Of a stretch of DNA of 64,000 bases, positions 1 through 8,715 are shown in pieces. The DNA is from Gracilibacillus timonensis (GTDB taxonomy: Bacteria > Bacillota > Bacilli > Bacillales > Amphibacillaceae). Within the stretch, counting starts at the first letter, position 1; the number at the start of each line of letters is the position of its first letter. The notes under the pieces are model-generated. The model was given only the letters and a program-made list of their open reading frames with translations. It did not search any database and was not told the DNA's origin. Where the stretch lies: positions 558,001 through 622,000 of the forward strand of contig NZ_FLKH01000012.1 in the NCBI RefSeq assembly GCF_900086715.1. The letters run 5' to 3'. Position numbers and translations under genes: made by a program.

Positions 1-1
1 T

Positions 2-1180
2 GAAGAGATTAAAACGGAATTAGTAGAATTAAACGAAAAAATACTACGTCTAGATGAAGCAATTGAAGACAATGAGAAAGAAATTGACAAAACCAAAAAT
101 CAAATCGAAAAAGCAGAACAGGAAATTAGCGACTTAGAAGCAGAAATTGCAGAAATCGAGGAAGACATGGAACAACGCAATGAAATCCTCAAAGAACGTA
201 TTTCCTCATTACAGGAAAATGGTGGATCTAAAGGTTATTTAGAAGTGGTTTTAGGTGCAGATAATTTCATTGATATGATTGATCGAGTATCTAAAGTTAA
301 TAAGATTACCAATGCAGACAAAGAATTACTTGAAAAACAAGAAGCAGATAAGATTGCCGTTGAAGAAAATAAAAAAGAACTTGATGAAAAACTAGCAGAT
401 TTAGAAGATTCGAAGGCAGAGTACGAAGAGATGCAAGAGCAAATCGTTGCACAAAAAGACGAAAATGAAGAATTAAAAGTAGAATGGGCGCAAAAAGAAG
501 AAGAAAATAGTGATATTTTAGCGGACTTACACATCGAAGACCAAGTATTGGCTAATAAAGAACAAGCCTTGAAAGAAGCGGAAGAAGCAGAAGCAGAGCG
601 TCAACGTTTGGCGGAAGAACAAGCAGCAGCTAACGCTGAAAATGAAGAATCTTCTAATGAATCCAATGAAAGCAGTGAGGAATCATCAGATAATTCTAGT
701 AACTCTGATAGTCAAGCTAGTGAAGAGTCTAGTTCATCCAAGGACAAGAAACCCGAGGTAAAAACAGCGTCTGCCCCAGCTCCTAGTGGTGGTGGTATCC
801 AAACAATCATGAACGCTGGTAAGAAATATATTGGAAACTCAGTATATGTATTTGGCGGCGGAAGAAGCAGTTATGATATTGCTAATGGACGTTTTGACTG
901 TTCTGGTTTTGTAAGCTGGGCATTTAAACAAGGTGGAATTAACTTGCCAGCAAGTACAGCTGGCCAATCATCCGTTGGTTCAAAGGTTTCTCCAAGCGAT
1001 ATGCAACCAGGGGATCTAGTATTCTTCAATACTTATAAAACCAATGGTCATGTCGGTATTTACTTAGGAAATAACAAATTCATTGGATCTCAAAGCTCAT
1101 CTGGTGTAGCAATTGCTGACATGGGAAGCGGCTATTGGGCACAGAAATTTAGCGGACATGTACGTCGTGTAGCTAACTAA
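2..1180 (+). CDS. Peptidoglycan endopeptidase, coiled coil plus NlpC/P60 (5' truncated by window)
   Basis: The frame is open from the first bases, so the N-terminus, with any signal peptide, lies outside the window; the first internal ATG at 167 is not the real start. The visible first 200 residues are Glu/Lys-rich heptad-like coiled coil, then a linker rich in Ser, Asn and Glu, then a C-terminal NlpC/P60 domain. The catalytic Cys is in FDCSGF (codon 899-901), followed by GHVGIYLGNN with the catalytic His. This is the CwlO/PcsB type of secreted D,L-endopeptidase that cuts peptide stems in peptidoglycan, with the coiled coil normally controlling activity through a membrane partner (family knowledge). 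A terminator follows at 1228. Confidence 0.9.
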   Translation, partial: EEIKTELVELNEKILRLDEAIEDNEKEIDKTKNQIEKAEQEISDLEAEIAEIEEDMEQRNEILKERISSLQENGGSKGYLEVVLGADNFIDMIDRVSKVNKITNADKELLEKQEADKIAVEENKKELDEKLADLEDSKAEYEEMQEQIVAQKDENEELKVEWAQKEEENSDILADLHIEDQVLANKEQALKEAEEAEAERQRLAEEQAAANAENEESSNESNESSEESSDNSSNSDSQASEESSSSKDKKPEVKTASAPAPSGGGIQTIMNAGKKYIGNSVYVFGGGRSSYDIANGRFDCSGFVSWAFKQGGINLPASTAGQSSVGSKVSPSDMQPGDLVFFNTYKTNGHVGIYLGNNKFIGSQSSSGVAIADMGSGYWAQKFSGHVRRVAN

Positions 1181-1227
1181 TTTTAAATCTTTATTAACTA
1201 GATTATAGATCGAAATAGAATATTTAC

Positions 1228-1264
1228 AAAGTGGGCGTGGTTAGATACCTCGTCCACTTTTGTG
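1228..1264 (+). terminator. Rho-independent terminator after the NlpC/P60 gene
   Basis: The arms AAAGTGGGCGTGG and CCTCGTCCACTTT pair over 13 positions with one mismatch and one G-U pair, around a TTAGATA loop, followed by a short T-rich stretch. Confidence 0.7.
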
Positions 1265-1431
1265 TAATCACCAATAAGCCAAACGACCATGATGAATAAT
1301 ACTGCAGCTGTTTACCTAAACTTCCTCCTATTCTTTTTTACCCTATTCGTATTAAAATAAACCTTATAAAATAAAAACTAATCATTAATTGCAATGATAC
1401 GCTCGATTTGTGTTTCTTTAACCATCATAAA

Positions 1432-1464
1432 AAAGACCCCTTATCTTTTACGATAAGAAGCCTT
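1432..1464 (-). terminator. Rho-independent terminator of the bacilliredoxin gene
   Basis: On the minus strand AGGCTTCTTATC and GATAAGGGGTCT pair (several G-U pairs) around GTAAAA, followed by six T residues. It lies just past the stop of the minus-strand gene at 1473. Confidence 0.65.
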
Positions 1465-1472
1465 CCTTGTCT

Positions 1473-1901
1473 TTAGCAAAATTGATCATAGCTATTCGTT
1501 AATTGCTGGATAATATCTTCTACTTCAGCCCCTTCAATCTGCTCGCGAGGGATAAAGTGTTGTAATTCTCCATCTTTGATAATGGCCATGGAAGGGGAAG
1601 ATGGTTCCACACCTTCAAAATATTCACGCATTTTGTTGGTTGCTTCACGATCTTGTCCCGCAAAAACGGTGACCAGTTGTTCTGGTTTTTTATTATGTGC
1701 TAATGACCGTACGGCTGCCGGACGAGCCAGACCAGCTGCACAACCACATACAGAGTTAACGACAACTAGTGCCGTACCTTGGTTGCTATCCATAAACTGT
1801 TCTACTGCTTCAGGCGTGTTTAGTTCGTTAAAACCAGCCGTCGTCAGTTCATCTCTCATACCTTGCGTAATTTCTCTCATATATTCTTCGTATGCATTCA
1901 T
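1473..1901 (-). CDS. BrxA/BrxB family bacilliredoxin (YphP/YqiW type)
   Basis: 142 residues, the family's usual size, with the hallmark CGC redox motif in NSVCGCAAG in the first half of a thioredoxin-like fold. Bacilliredoxins remove bacillithiol from S-bacillithiolated cytosolic proteins after oxidative or electrophile stress. The start is backed by a GAGGAGG ribosome site 7 bases upstream of the ATG. It stands alone between two terminator-bounded units. BrxA and BrxB cannot be told apart from the sequence, so no symbol is given. Confidence 0.93.
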   Translation of the reverse strand: MNAYEEYMREITQGMRDELTTAGFNELNTPEAVEQFMDSNQGTALVVVNSVCGCAAGLARPAAVRSLAHNKKPEQLVTVFAGQDREATNKMREYFEGVEPSSPSMAIIKDGELQHFIPREQIEGAEVEDIIQQLTNSYDQFC

Positions 1902-1949
1902 CTACAAACCTCCTCTATATAATACCTTCTTTATATAGTAACAAACTTT

Positions 1950-3686
1950 TTATATCGATGGCGACTGTTTTGTTTGTTCATCTGTTAACTCTATCTCTAT
2001 CCAACCTCTTAATCCGTTAATAAACCATATTTTTTCATAATCAGCTAGTTCTTGTAAGGCAATGCTCTTTTCTATCAAAAGATCTTGATCGATAAGCTTT
2101 TCACGCAGGGTGCCGGGCAATAATCCATCGGTTACAGGAGGTGTATAATAGCGGCCCTCTTTTTCGACTACGAGATTACCTGTAGTGAATTCAGTCGCTT
2201 GTTCTTTTGTATTCCATAATAACGAAGTAAAGGTCTTTTCTGGTTTTTCACGATCGACCGTTTCATATAATCCTCGATTGGTTGTTTTATGATAGAGGTA
2301 ACGATCGTCTGGGTTAATCGCGTAAGGTGCAATTACAGCTAATTGTTGTCGATCACTAGCTGGTAGTTCTGTTATGGAAAGGTTGGTCTGATGCTGATGT
2401 ATAAGTCTTACCTTATACTGGCCGTTTGGATACTGTTGCGCTAACTGTGTTAACTTGTCCTGAATCTCTTCACGATTAAATCGATAGGCAAAATAGGTAC
2501 AGGATTGTTTTAAACGTGCTAGATGATAAGGAAGTAATGGGTAACTTCCATTATCTAGTCTCATCGTTTCAATTAACGCATAATTCGTATAAGGTTGCAG
2601 CACCTTAGTTTTTTGATAGAGTTCATCATACTCTTCATCGATATTCGAATCCCAGGTGATGCCACTGCCCGTGCCATATGTAGCTTGTTGTCTGTCTATT
2701 AAAACCGTGCGAATAGGAACATTAAAAATGGCTTTACGCTCTGGTGTAATAAAGCCGATAGCACCACAATAGATATTCCTAGGTTCTGTTTCTAATTTCT
2801 CTATTAGTTTCATTGTTTCTATCTTTGGCGCACCAGTAATGGAACCACATGGAAACAAAGCTTTAAACCAATCAAACATGCGATTCGTAGCTAAAGTCGC
2901 TGTGATAGTAGAAGTCATTTGGTGTACGGTCGGATAGGTTTCTACGTCAAATAGTTTATTCACCTTAACACTGCCAACCTTAGCAATTCGGCCAACGTCA
3001 TTACGAAGCAAATCGACGATCATTCGATTCTCTGCTCGATCTTTTTCCGATTGCAAAAGTTCTTGTTTAAGCAGTTCATCCTCTTGCGATGTATTCCCTC
3101 GCTTTCTCGTTCCTTTCATCGGTTTGGTAGTGATTATCCCACTCTCTACACGAAAAAATAATTCCGGGGACGCCGATAAAATTTGAAACTCCTCCAAATC
3201 TAAAAAAGCGCAATAGGAAGCAGCTTGATTGTCCCGCAGCTGTTGATAGAGACAGTATGGATTACCAGTGAAATCAGCATGCAACCGAGTTGTATAGTTT
3301 ACTTGATAGCTATTACCAGCAGCGATCGCTTCTTTAATTTTATTAATATGTTCACGGTAGGTGGAGTAATTTGTGGCACTATTCCAATCTGTCAGGGAAT
3401 AGCCTGTCTCCTTATCTGCTGTATCTCCCACGATAGGCTGATCAAAAGCAGCAAACCATAATAGTGGGATAGAAGCATTTGGAGATACAGCATAGTTTGC
3501 ATCAAAGGCAGGGGCCGCTTCATAAGCGAGATAACCAGCTATATAGTAACCTTGATCAACAGCCTTCTCTAGCTGGTGAATCAGTTCTTCGATCTCGTCT
3601 ATCTTATATGTTTTCCAAATTTTTGCTGGATGCTGGAACTGATAGGTTTGTTTCTCAAAATCAAATTGTAACAAGATATCTGACAA
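1950..3686 (-). CDS. pabB: Fused aminodeoxychorismate synthase component I / aminodeoxychorismate lyase (PabB-PabC)
   Basis: 578 residues. The first 370 or so are a chorismate-binding domain with KPMKGTRKRG, DLLRNDVGRI and GSITGAPK, typical of PabB. The rest is a fold-type IV PLP enzyme of the 4-amino-4-deoxychorismate lyase type, with the PLP lysine expected in HKTTNR and the later TEFTTGN motif. Together they convert chorismate and ammonia to 4-aminobenzoate for folate. The glutamine amidotransferase subunit PabA is not nearby. The start is TTG (3686-3684) with AAGGAGG 9 bases upstream; no ATG has a comparable site. In B. subtilis pabB and pabC are separate genes, so the fusion is worth noting. 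Confidence 0.93.
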   Translation of the reverse strand: MSDILLQFDFEKQTYQFQHPAKIWKTYKIDEIEELIHQLEKAVDQGYYIAGYLAYEAAPAFDANYAVSPNASIPLLWFAAFDQPIVGDTADKETGYSLTDWNSATNYSTYREHINKIKEAIAAGNSYQVNYTTRLHADFTGNPYCLYQQLRDNQAASYCAFLDLEEFQILSASPELFFRVESGIITTKPMKGTRKRGNTSQEDELLKQELLQSEKDRAENRMIVDLLRNDVGRIAKVGSVKVNKLFDVETYPTVHQMTSTITATLATNRMFDWFKALFPCGSITGAPKIETMKLIEKLETEPRNIYCGAIGFITPERKAIFNVPIRTVLIDRQQATYGTGSGITWDSNIDEEYDELYQKTKVLQPYTNYALIETMRLDNGSYPLLPYHLARLKQSCTYFAYRFNREEIQDKLTQLAQQYPNGQYKVRLIHQHQTNLSITELPASDRQQLAVIAPYAINPDDRYLYHKTTNRGLYETVDREKPEKTFTSLLWNTKEQATEFTTGNLVVEKEGRYYTPPVTDGLLPGTLREKLIDQDLLIEKSIALQELADYEKIWFINGLRGWIEIELTDEQTKQSPSI

Positions 3687-3827
3687 AATCGTTCCTCCTT
3701 TTGCTGTCTTATCCTACTGCTTATTATAGCGTATGTTGGTCGGTTATACGATAGTTGTGTAAAATTGACTGTTACCATGATATTAGATTATGGGTTACGA
3801 TAGGAAAGAAGTACTTCAAACAGAAGT

Positions 3828-4001
3828 TATATAAGTTGAACTTATAAATGTAACAAAAACGTGTTACAAGTAAGTCTTTGCTTGCATTATTTCCTGATAA
3901 TACCTTGTTTGATCCATTCGTGTGCATGGTAATTCATACCGCGTAAACGGATCAAAGGCACCTATCAGATCAATCAAAATTTATTTAACTCAACTTATAT
4001 A
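3828..4001 (-). repeat. Dispersed TIR repeat element, copy A (reverse orientation, long-loop form)
   Basis: It is bounded by TATATAAGTTGAA (3828-3840) and TCAACTTATATA (3990-4001). Inside are blocks shared with the copies at 8138, 16130, 32731 and 59871: AACGTGTTACAAGTAAG, TTGCTTGCATTATTTCCTG, TAATACCTTGTTTGATCC, and GGCACCTATCAGATCAAT. It carries an extra segment near 3925-3945 in the central loop, shared with copy B. It fills most of the gene-free gap between pabB and cheX. No open frame runs through it. Confidence 0.75.
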
Positions 4002-4253
4002 TTAAAAAATATTTGAAATAGCTCCTTTTTTATTTGGGCTTAATATAGTAAAATAAACATAGGGCAAAATAGTCATTAAGGATAAATGATAAAGGCCAAT
4101 TAAATGATCAAATATTCAGTTAGGAAGAGATCCCTGTTGAATAAAGCTTCACTTAATGAAAGGGAAAGTAATGAGGGGTTGTTTAATGTATCCAGTTTCT
4201 TTCATAAGTCTTTATGGCTAAAAATGAAATGTGTTATAATAAGGGGGTATTAT

Positions 4254-4733
4254 ATGTCAGCTGTTATAGGCTTGTCAGCTAATATGATAATTAAAGAACT
4301 TTACAATGGATCGGTGAAGACGATTCAAAATATAATAAAGACAGAGCAGCATTTTGCAGCGCCTCAATTAACTACTAAGTCAATTGAGGTAAAGTATGGC
4401 GTGCTAATCGGATATAATGGCAATTTCAAAGGAGATTTGGTCATTCAAGCAGATCCTTCTGTTTTTCGTGAAATTGGGGGGTTACTGTATGGTATGTCGC
4501 TTCCAGATGAAATGCTGGACTCCTTCTCAGGCGAGCTAGGCAATATGCTGGCGGGAGGATTGTCTACCCACTTAGCAAATGCAGGCATTGAAACGGATAT
4601 TACACATCCTACCATCATGAATGGGGTGACACAATTATCTGGTTTCAAGCGCGCGTTAGAGGTAATGATTCAATACGAGGATATTGGTAATATGAAGATG
4701 TCGATCTTATTAAATGATGAAACAGGCAGGTGA
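4254..4733 (+). CDS. cheX: CheX-like chemotaxis phosphatase (CheC/CheX/FliY family)
   Basis: 159 residues from the ATG at 4254, which has AAGGGGG 7 bases upstream; the same frame is open from 4104 but that extension has no ribosome site and no family-like sequence. The signature S-x3-E-x2-N of CheC/CheX phosphatases is visible as Glu94 and Asn97 in SFSGELGNMLAGG. Members dephosphorylate CheY-P or serve as adaptation factors. It is followed 6 bases later by a CheW-type coupling protein, whose ribosome site overlaps the end of this gene, so the two form a small chemotaxis unit away from any visible flagellar operon. The real in-vivo partner cannot be told from here. Confidence 0.85.
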   Translation: MSAVIGLSANMIIKELYNGSVKTIQNIIKTEQHFAAPQLTTKSIEVKYGVLIGYNGNFKGDLVIQADPSVFREIGGLLYGMSLPDEMLDSFSGELGNMLAGGLSTHLANAGIETDITHPTIMNGVTQLSGFKRALEVMIQYEDIGNMKMSILLNDETGR

Positions 4734-4739
4734 TAGAAA

Positions 4740-5210
4740 ATGGTACAAGACATCGTAACGAAAACGATTATTTTTAAACTAGATCAGCAAGAATTTGGCG
4801 CTAGTATCGCACAAATCAGATCGATTGAGCGTTTAGAAGAAATTGTTCCCATTCCGCAAACCTCCGAATTTATTAAAGGTATTATTAATTTGCGTGGTAG
4901 TGTAACTCCTATTATTGATTTGCGAACAAGACTAGGGTTAGAGCAAACGGAAACAGATGATCAGACAAGAATATTAATTGCTAATGTAAGAGATGTGCAG
5001 GTTGGCTTTATTGTGGACGAGGCGACCGATGTGTTGGATATTGATACAGAAAGAATTGATGAGGCACCTGAGTTGGTTCAACATATTGATTACCGCTATT
5101 TAAAAGGTGTGGCCAAAATAGAAGATCGAGGTATGATATTACTGCTGGATCTTGATCAAGTATTAACTGTCCAGGAAGCAGATGAAGTACAGCAAGTTGT
5201 AGAGGACTAG
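4740..5210 (+). CDS. cheW: CheW-type chemotaxis coupling protein
   Basis: 156 residues filling a single CheW domain: KTIIFKLDQQEFGASIAQI, VPIPQTSEFIKGIINLRG and VTPIIDLRTRLGL near the N-terminus, then GFIVDEATDVLDI. CheW links chemoreceptors to the CheA kinase in membrane arrays. The gene starts 6 bases after cheX, so the pair is almost certainly co-transcribed, and ends before a terminator at 5238. No receiver domain follows, so it is not CheV. Confidence 0.92.
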   Translation: MVQDIVTKTIIFKLDQQEFGASIAQIRSIERLEEIVPIPQTSEFIKGIINLRGSVTPIIDLRTRLGLEQTETDDQTRILIANVRDVQVGFIVDEATDVLDIDTERIDEAPELVQHIDYRYLKGVAKIEDRGMILLLDLDQVLTVQEADEVQQVVED

Positions 5211-5237
5211 AGAAGTAAATCTCCAGAGGAAACATTC

Positions 5238-5272
5238 AAACGAAGAACTGTTATCAGCAGATCTTCGTTTTT
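5238..5272 (+). terminator. Rho-independent terminator after cheX-cheW
   Basis: AAACGAAGA (5238-5246) pairs perfectly with TCTTCGTTT (5262-5270), running into a T tract. Confidence 0.75.
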
Positions 5273-5326
5273 GTTATGAAATCTCAACTATTATGGTTGT
5301 CTCGTTTGTTCAGGGAGACAAGCTCA

Positions 5327-5968
5327 TCACTTGGTATCATAACGAACGGAAGCAGAAGCAGTTTGTAGTTTCTTTTGTATCATTTGAACATAAGGCCTAG
5401 CGAATTGAATCACGATGCCGCTGGTTAAGGCGTTAAGCAAAGTACCTACCCCAACATCCCCATGAAAGAACAAGGCGATGATAACAAGGACCACACTAAT
5501 AATGGCCCTGGATCTGCCAAGCGACCAATTTGTTTTATCGGTTAATATCACCATTGATCGGTCCATTGGGTTTGGAGCAAAACTAGATTCAAGATAAATA
5601 GCAATACCTATTCCTGATAAGACGATACCGAGTATTAATACCAGCGATTGTCCGAATAATTGAGACATTTCTAACCATGGTCGTTGAATGACAAGCCATG
5701 TATCGATCCCAATACCTGTAATGAAAGAGGTTAAAAGGGCAGTCAATTCCGGTCTTTGCTTGACAGCAATGGCATTAGCTACGACAATCGTGAAACCGAC
5801 AACAATTTCCCAACTTCCGATAGATAGTCCGAACGTTCGATATAATCCCACTAATAAAGCGTCGAATGGGGAAGCCCCTAACTGGGATTGAATCGTAAGG
5901 GAAATACCAAGTGTTAAAATGATTAGGCCCAATAAATAGGTGGCAAAGTTTTTACTCCATTGTTGCAT
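5327..5968 (-). CDS. YczE/YyaS/YitT family integral membrane protein
   Basis: 213 residues with about five or six hydrophobic segments. The N-terminal block ISLTIQSQLGASPFDALLVGL and the later FAPNPMDRSMVIL match the family's pattern of a small residue and Pro after each first helix. YczE is needed for surfactin production in B. subtilis by an unknown route; YitT relatives are uncharacterised. I place the start at the second ATG (5968), which has GAGGGG 6 bases upstream; an ATG two codons earlier directly abuts that site. Substrate unknown. Confidence 0.8.
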   Translation of the reverse strand: MQQWSKNFATYLLGLIILTLGISLTIQSQLGASPFDALLVGLYRTFGLSIGSWEIVVGFTIVVANAIAVKQRPELTALLTSFITGIGIDTWLVIQRPWLEMSQLFGQSLVLILGIVLSGIGIAIYLESSFAPNPMDRSMVILTDKTNWSLGRSRAIISVVLVIIALFFHGDVGVGTLLNALTSGIVIQFARPYVQMIQKKLQTASASVRYDTK

Positions 5969-6148
5969 AAGCATCCCCTCAATAATTTCTGAATTTCACT
6001 CCTATATGACTATACCAAACTATCCTTCTTTTGGCTATGTATTGATTTTCGATGTAACTACTCTCCATTTCCAAGTGAATTAGTGGTAATAATTCATGAT
6101 TTTAGCTATCATTAATTTATGAGAAAGGAATACGAAGGAGGTAGGATC

Positions 6149-7306
6149 ATGCATTTTTCTAATCAGTTTATTCAAACAGAACGTCAAGAGCTATTATATA
6201 AGCGAGCGGCCGAATTAGCAGATAAGGTAAGACAACGTAGAAAACAAGGCGATCAAACGGCTACGTTACCACGTGAAAATTTGACAGATTTAAAGAAGAG
6301 TCATTATTTATCATTGACCTTACCAGCAGCCTATCATGGAGACGATATATCACTGTATGAATTTTTATTGTTGCAAGAGAAGCTAGCAGAAGGAGATGGG
6401 GCAACTGCCCTTTCGGTAGGATGGCACTTAAGTGGTATTAAGCAGATTTTTGAAGAAAATCAATGGGAGCAAATTGACCTGGACTATTTGGCAAAAGAAA
6501 TTGGAGATAACCAGAAGCTGATCAATCGCTGCAATACGGAGCCTGCAACAGGAAGTCCGACAAGAGGCGGAATGCCAGAAACGAGAGCCATTCCTGATGG
6601 AGAAGATTACATCATCAGCGGGAGAAAAAGCTTTGCAAGTATGGCGGAAGTATTGGATTATTACATTATTAGTGCTTATGTTGAGGATAAAGAGGCAGTA
6701 GGAGCGATTCTAGTCCCTAGCGACTTAGCGGGCATTAGCGTGGACAAAACTTGGGATACGCTTGGCATGAGAGGAACCGGTAGCGATGACCTGGTCTTTG
6801 ATCATGTACGGGTATCGAAGGCTCACGTTGTGGAATTAAATGACAAACCTAGCAAACCAAAACCAAATGGCTGGTTATTACATATTCCAGCATGTTATTT
6901 GGGTATCGCGATCGCAGCACGTAATGATGCGATCGAATTTGCAAAAAGCTTTCAACCAAATAGTTTAAACAAACCCATTGCAGAAGTAGAACATATTCAG
7001 CAAAAAATTGGTGAAATGGACTTGAAATTATTACAGGCTCGCCATTTTATGTACAGTGTAGCCGAGAAATGGGATAAATACCCGGATCGTCGCGGGGAGT
7101 TAATGAATGCATTGGGCGCTGTAAAATGGACGGCAACCAACCATGCAAACGATGTAGTGGACTTGGCAATGCGTATTGTTGGTGGTAGAGGACTATCCAA
7201 ACAGCTACCTTTTGAACAATACTATCGAGATGTGCGGGCAGGCTTACACAATCCGCCGATGGACGATATGGTGATCTCTTTATTGGCCAAAAATGCCCTG
7301 TCCTAA
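6149..7306 (+). CDS. Acyl-CoA dehydrogenase family flavoprotein
   Basis: 385 residues with the acyl-CoA dehydrogenase order: alpha-helical N-domain (LLLQEKLAEGDGATALSVGWH), central beta domain (DYIISGRKSFASMAEV, DTLGMRGTGSDD) and C-terminal helical domain ending RIVGGRGLSKQLPFEQYYRDVRAG. Such enzymes use FAD to oxidise acyl-CoA thioesters or related substrates such as sulfur compounds and nitroalkanes. The start at 6149 has AAGGAGGT 6 bases upstream; the ATG at 6119 has none. It lies alone, with a hairpin at 7314 after the stop. The exact substrate is not readable; a DszC/SfnB-like flavin monooxygenase is an alternative. Confidence 0.82.
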   Translation: MHFSNQFIQTERQELLYKRAAELADKVRQRRKQGDQTATLPRENLTDLKKSHYLSLTLPAAYHGDDISLYEFLLLQEKLAEGDGATALSVGWHLSGIKQIFEENQWEQIDLDYLAKEIGDNQKLINRCNTEPATGSPTRGGMPETRAIPDGEDYIISGRKSFASMAEVLDYYIISAYVEDKEAVGAILVPSDLAGISVDKTWDTLGMRGTGSDDLVFDHVRVSKAHVVELNDKPSKPKPNGWLLHIPACYLGIAIAARNDAIEFAKSFQPNSLNKPIAEVEHIQQKIGEMDLKLLQARHFMYSVAEKWDKYPDRRGELMNALGAVKWTATNHANDVVDLAMRIVGGRGLSKQLPFEQYYRDVRAGLHNPPMDDMVISLLAKNALS

Positions 7307-7313
7307 AACGACG

Positions 7314-7344
7314 GTCTCCAGGTTGATGGATACAATCTGGAGAC
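7314..7344 (+). terminator. Hairpin after the acyl-CoA dehydrogenase gene, probable terminator
   Basis: GTCTCCAG (7314-7321) and CTGGAGAC (7337-7344) are a perfect inverted pair, but no strong T tract follows, so termination is less certain. Confidence 0.4.
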
Positions 7345-7444
7345 TTAGACAGTGTAAAATGGGAAGCTGCTTCCAGTAATACCTTCCTATAAAAAAGCCA
7401 ACCGCAGAAGCTGTTGACCTTTTTAAATATGTTTGATTATTTTA

Positions 7445-7852
7445 TTATTGACAAGCAGGACAGTATCCGTATATTTCAAACTTGTGATCGGCGATATCGA
7501 ATTGCTGCAACTCTTGGGTGATTTGCTCCATTGGGCAAAAACGGATTTCTTTGGTTATTCCGCATTTTTTACAGATGAAATGATGGTGATGTTCTTGTCC
7601 ACATTTGAGTCGGAAATGTTTTTCACCACTTAACTCCGTTGCTTCAAGAATCCCTAAATCCACAAATAAATGAAGGTTACGATAAATAGTATCAAAGCTA
7701 ATCCCTTTATAATGAGGTTCCATATTTTCCAATAGATCTTTTGCGGTTCGATAGCGGTTCTCTTTAGCAAAAAAGTCAATGATATGCTTCCGTTTATCAG
7801 TGAATTTATAACCTTTTTCCTTTAAGGTGGTTAATGCTTCTTGTGTGTCCAT
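7445..7852 (-). CDS. zur: Zinc uptake regulator Zur (Fur family)
   Basis: 135 residues. A winged-helix N-domain ([34 protein letters not shown]) is followed by the metal-binding domain with [12 protein letters not shown] and a C-terminal CPAC, giving the two CxxC pairs of the structural zinc site. The close match to remembered B. subtilis Zur ([26 protein letters not shown]) favours Zur over Fur or PerR. Zur with zinc represses zinc-uptake genes. The start at 7852 has GGGGGTGA upstream; a further ATG nine codons earlier (7879) lacks a site. A Zur box sits in the promoter about 190 bases upstream, suggesting autorepression. Confidence 0.9.
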   Translation of the reverse strand: MDTQEALTTLKEKGYKFTDKRKHIIDFFAKENRYRTAKDLLENMEPHYKGISFDTIYRNLHLFVDLGILEATELSGEKHFRLKCGQEHHHHFICKKCGITKEIRFCPMEQITQELQQFDIADHKFEIYGYCPACQ

Positions 7853-8032
7853 CCTATATTCACCCCCATTTATATGCACTGCTAGCCATTACGTAGTTTC
7901 GAGATTAGATAACACGATGACAATCGCTCCTCCATCGAACGATAGTCACTCTATATATTATCGCATAAATCAGCATTTATTTAAATTCCTTTGCACAAAT
8001 CGAGTTTCGATGAGCATTCCTCTTCTATATTT

Positions 8033-8061
8033 ATTGTATTGTAATCATTACGATTTGTAAA
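8033..8061 (-). promoter_or_regulatory. zur promoter with Zur box in the spacer
   Basis: On the minus strand, TTTACA (8061-8056) and TACAAT (8038-8033) are separated by exactly 17 bases. That spacer carries TTGTAATCATTACGA (plus-strand reading, 8039-8053), which differs at one position from the TCGTAATNATTACGA Zur box. The placement would let Zur block its own promoter. A plus-strand promoter TTGTAT-18-TAAAAT also overlaps the box and would point toward yusI. Confidence 0.7.
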
Positions 8062-8137
8062 ATAGTCTGCAATGTTTCATCAATAAAGGTTGTCGTTTCG
8101 ACGAGAATACCAATCTTATCCTTATCGTAAAAACATT

Positions 8138-8270
8138 TATATAAGTGGAACTTAATTTCCTGATAATACCTCGTTTGATCTATTTATGTGAATGGTTATC
8201 TCATCTTACTGCGTAAATGAACCAAGAGCACCTATCCGATCCATGAGAAATTATTTCATTCAACTTATTT
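8138..8270 (-). repeat. Dispersed TIR repeat element, copy B (reverse orientation, internally deleted)
   Basis: Starts TATATAAGTGGAA (8138-8150) and ends TTCAACTTATTT (8259-8270). It shares TTTCCTGATAATACC, GTTTGATC, GAGCACCTATCCGATCC and GAGAAATTATTTCATTCA with the other copies. It lacks the AACGTGTTACAAGTAAGTC block of copy A but has the same extra loop segment. It separates the Zur-box region from yusI-gcvH and accounts for much of the 490-base gap between zur and yusI. Confidence 0.72.
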
Positions 8271-8340
8271 AGATTATTTGTTTTTATTCCTGCTTTTGGT
8301 TAAAATATGATCAATAGGTTGTTTTTAAAGGAGGATTAGA

Positions 8341-8697
8341 ATGACTCTACAATTTTATTGGTATCCAAAGTGTGGTACTTGTCAAAAAGCAAAGAAATGG
8401 CTGGATGAACATGATATTTCGTATGAAGCGATACATATAGTAGAACAGCCGCCCAGTGAAGCGAAACTGAAAGAGGTAGTATCCAAGAGTGGGCTGGAGG
8501 CAAGGAAATTATTTAATACGAGCGGTAAAAAGTATCGTGAACTTGGTCTGAAAGATAAAGTAAAGGATATGCAAGAAGACGAAATACTTGCTCAATTAGC
8601 CTCAGATGGTATGTTGATTAAACGCCCGCTAACCATTGGGGAGAAACAAGCTACGGTTGGTTTTAAACAAACGGAATATGCCGAAACCTGGGAATAG
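8341..8697 (+). CDS. yusI: ArsC/Spx-family protein YusI
   Basis: 118 residues, the ArsC/Spx thioredoxin-like fold with N-terminal CGTC (YPKCGTCQKA) and later KRPLTIGE. The Cys-x-x-Cys motif and the position just before gcvH match B. subtilis yusI. It is not Spx itself, which has CTSC and other conserved positions. Function is not established; redox sensing or reductase activity is inferred from the fold. GGAGG ribosome site 6 bases upstream of the ATG; gcvH follows 18 bases after the stop, so the two form an operon. Confidence 0.88.
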   Translation: MTLQFYWYPKCGTCQKAKKWLDEHDISYEAIHIVEQPPSEAKLKEVVSKSGLEARKLFNTSGKKYRELGLKDKVKDMQEDEILAQLASDGMLIKRPLTIGEKQATVGFKQTEYAETWE

Positions 8698-8715
8698 TAG
8701 AAGGAGGATGTACCA

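Noticed and set aside
4231-4256. TATAAT directly before the cheX ribosome site
   Set aside because: A start about 7 bases on would fall at the ribosome site itself, leaving no usable leader, and there is no matching -35 box.
5829-5838. CGAACGTTCG, resembling a LexA/SOS box
   Set aside because: It lies inside the YczE-type coding sequence, well away from any start.
7827-8060. 77-codon plus-strand frame over the zur upstream region
   Set aside because: It overlaps the zur promoter and box and has low-complexity, non-protein-like composition without a ribosome site.
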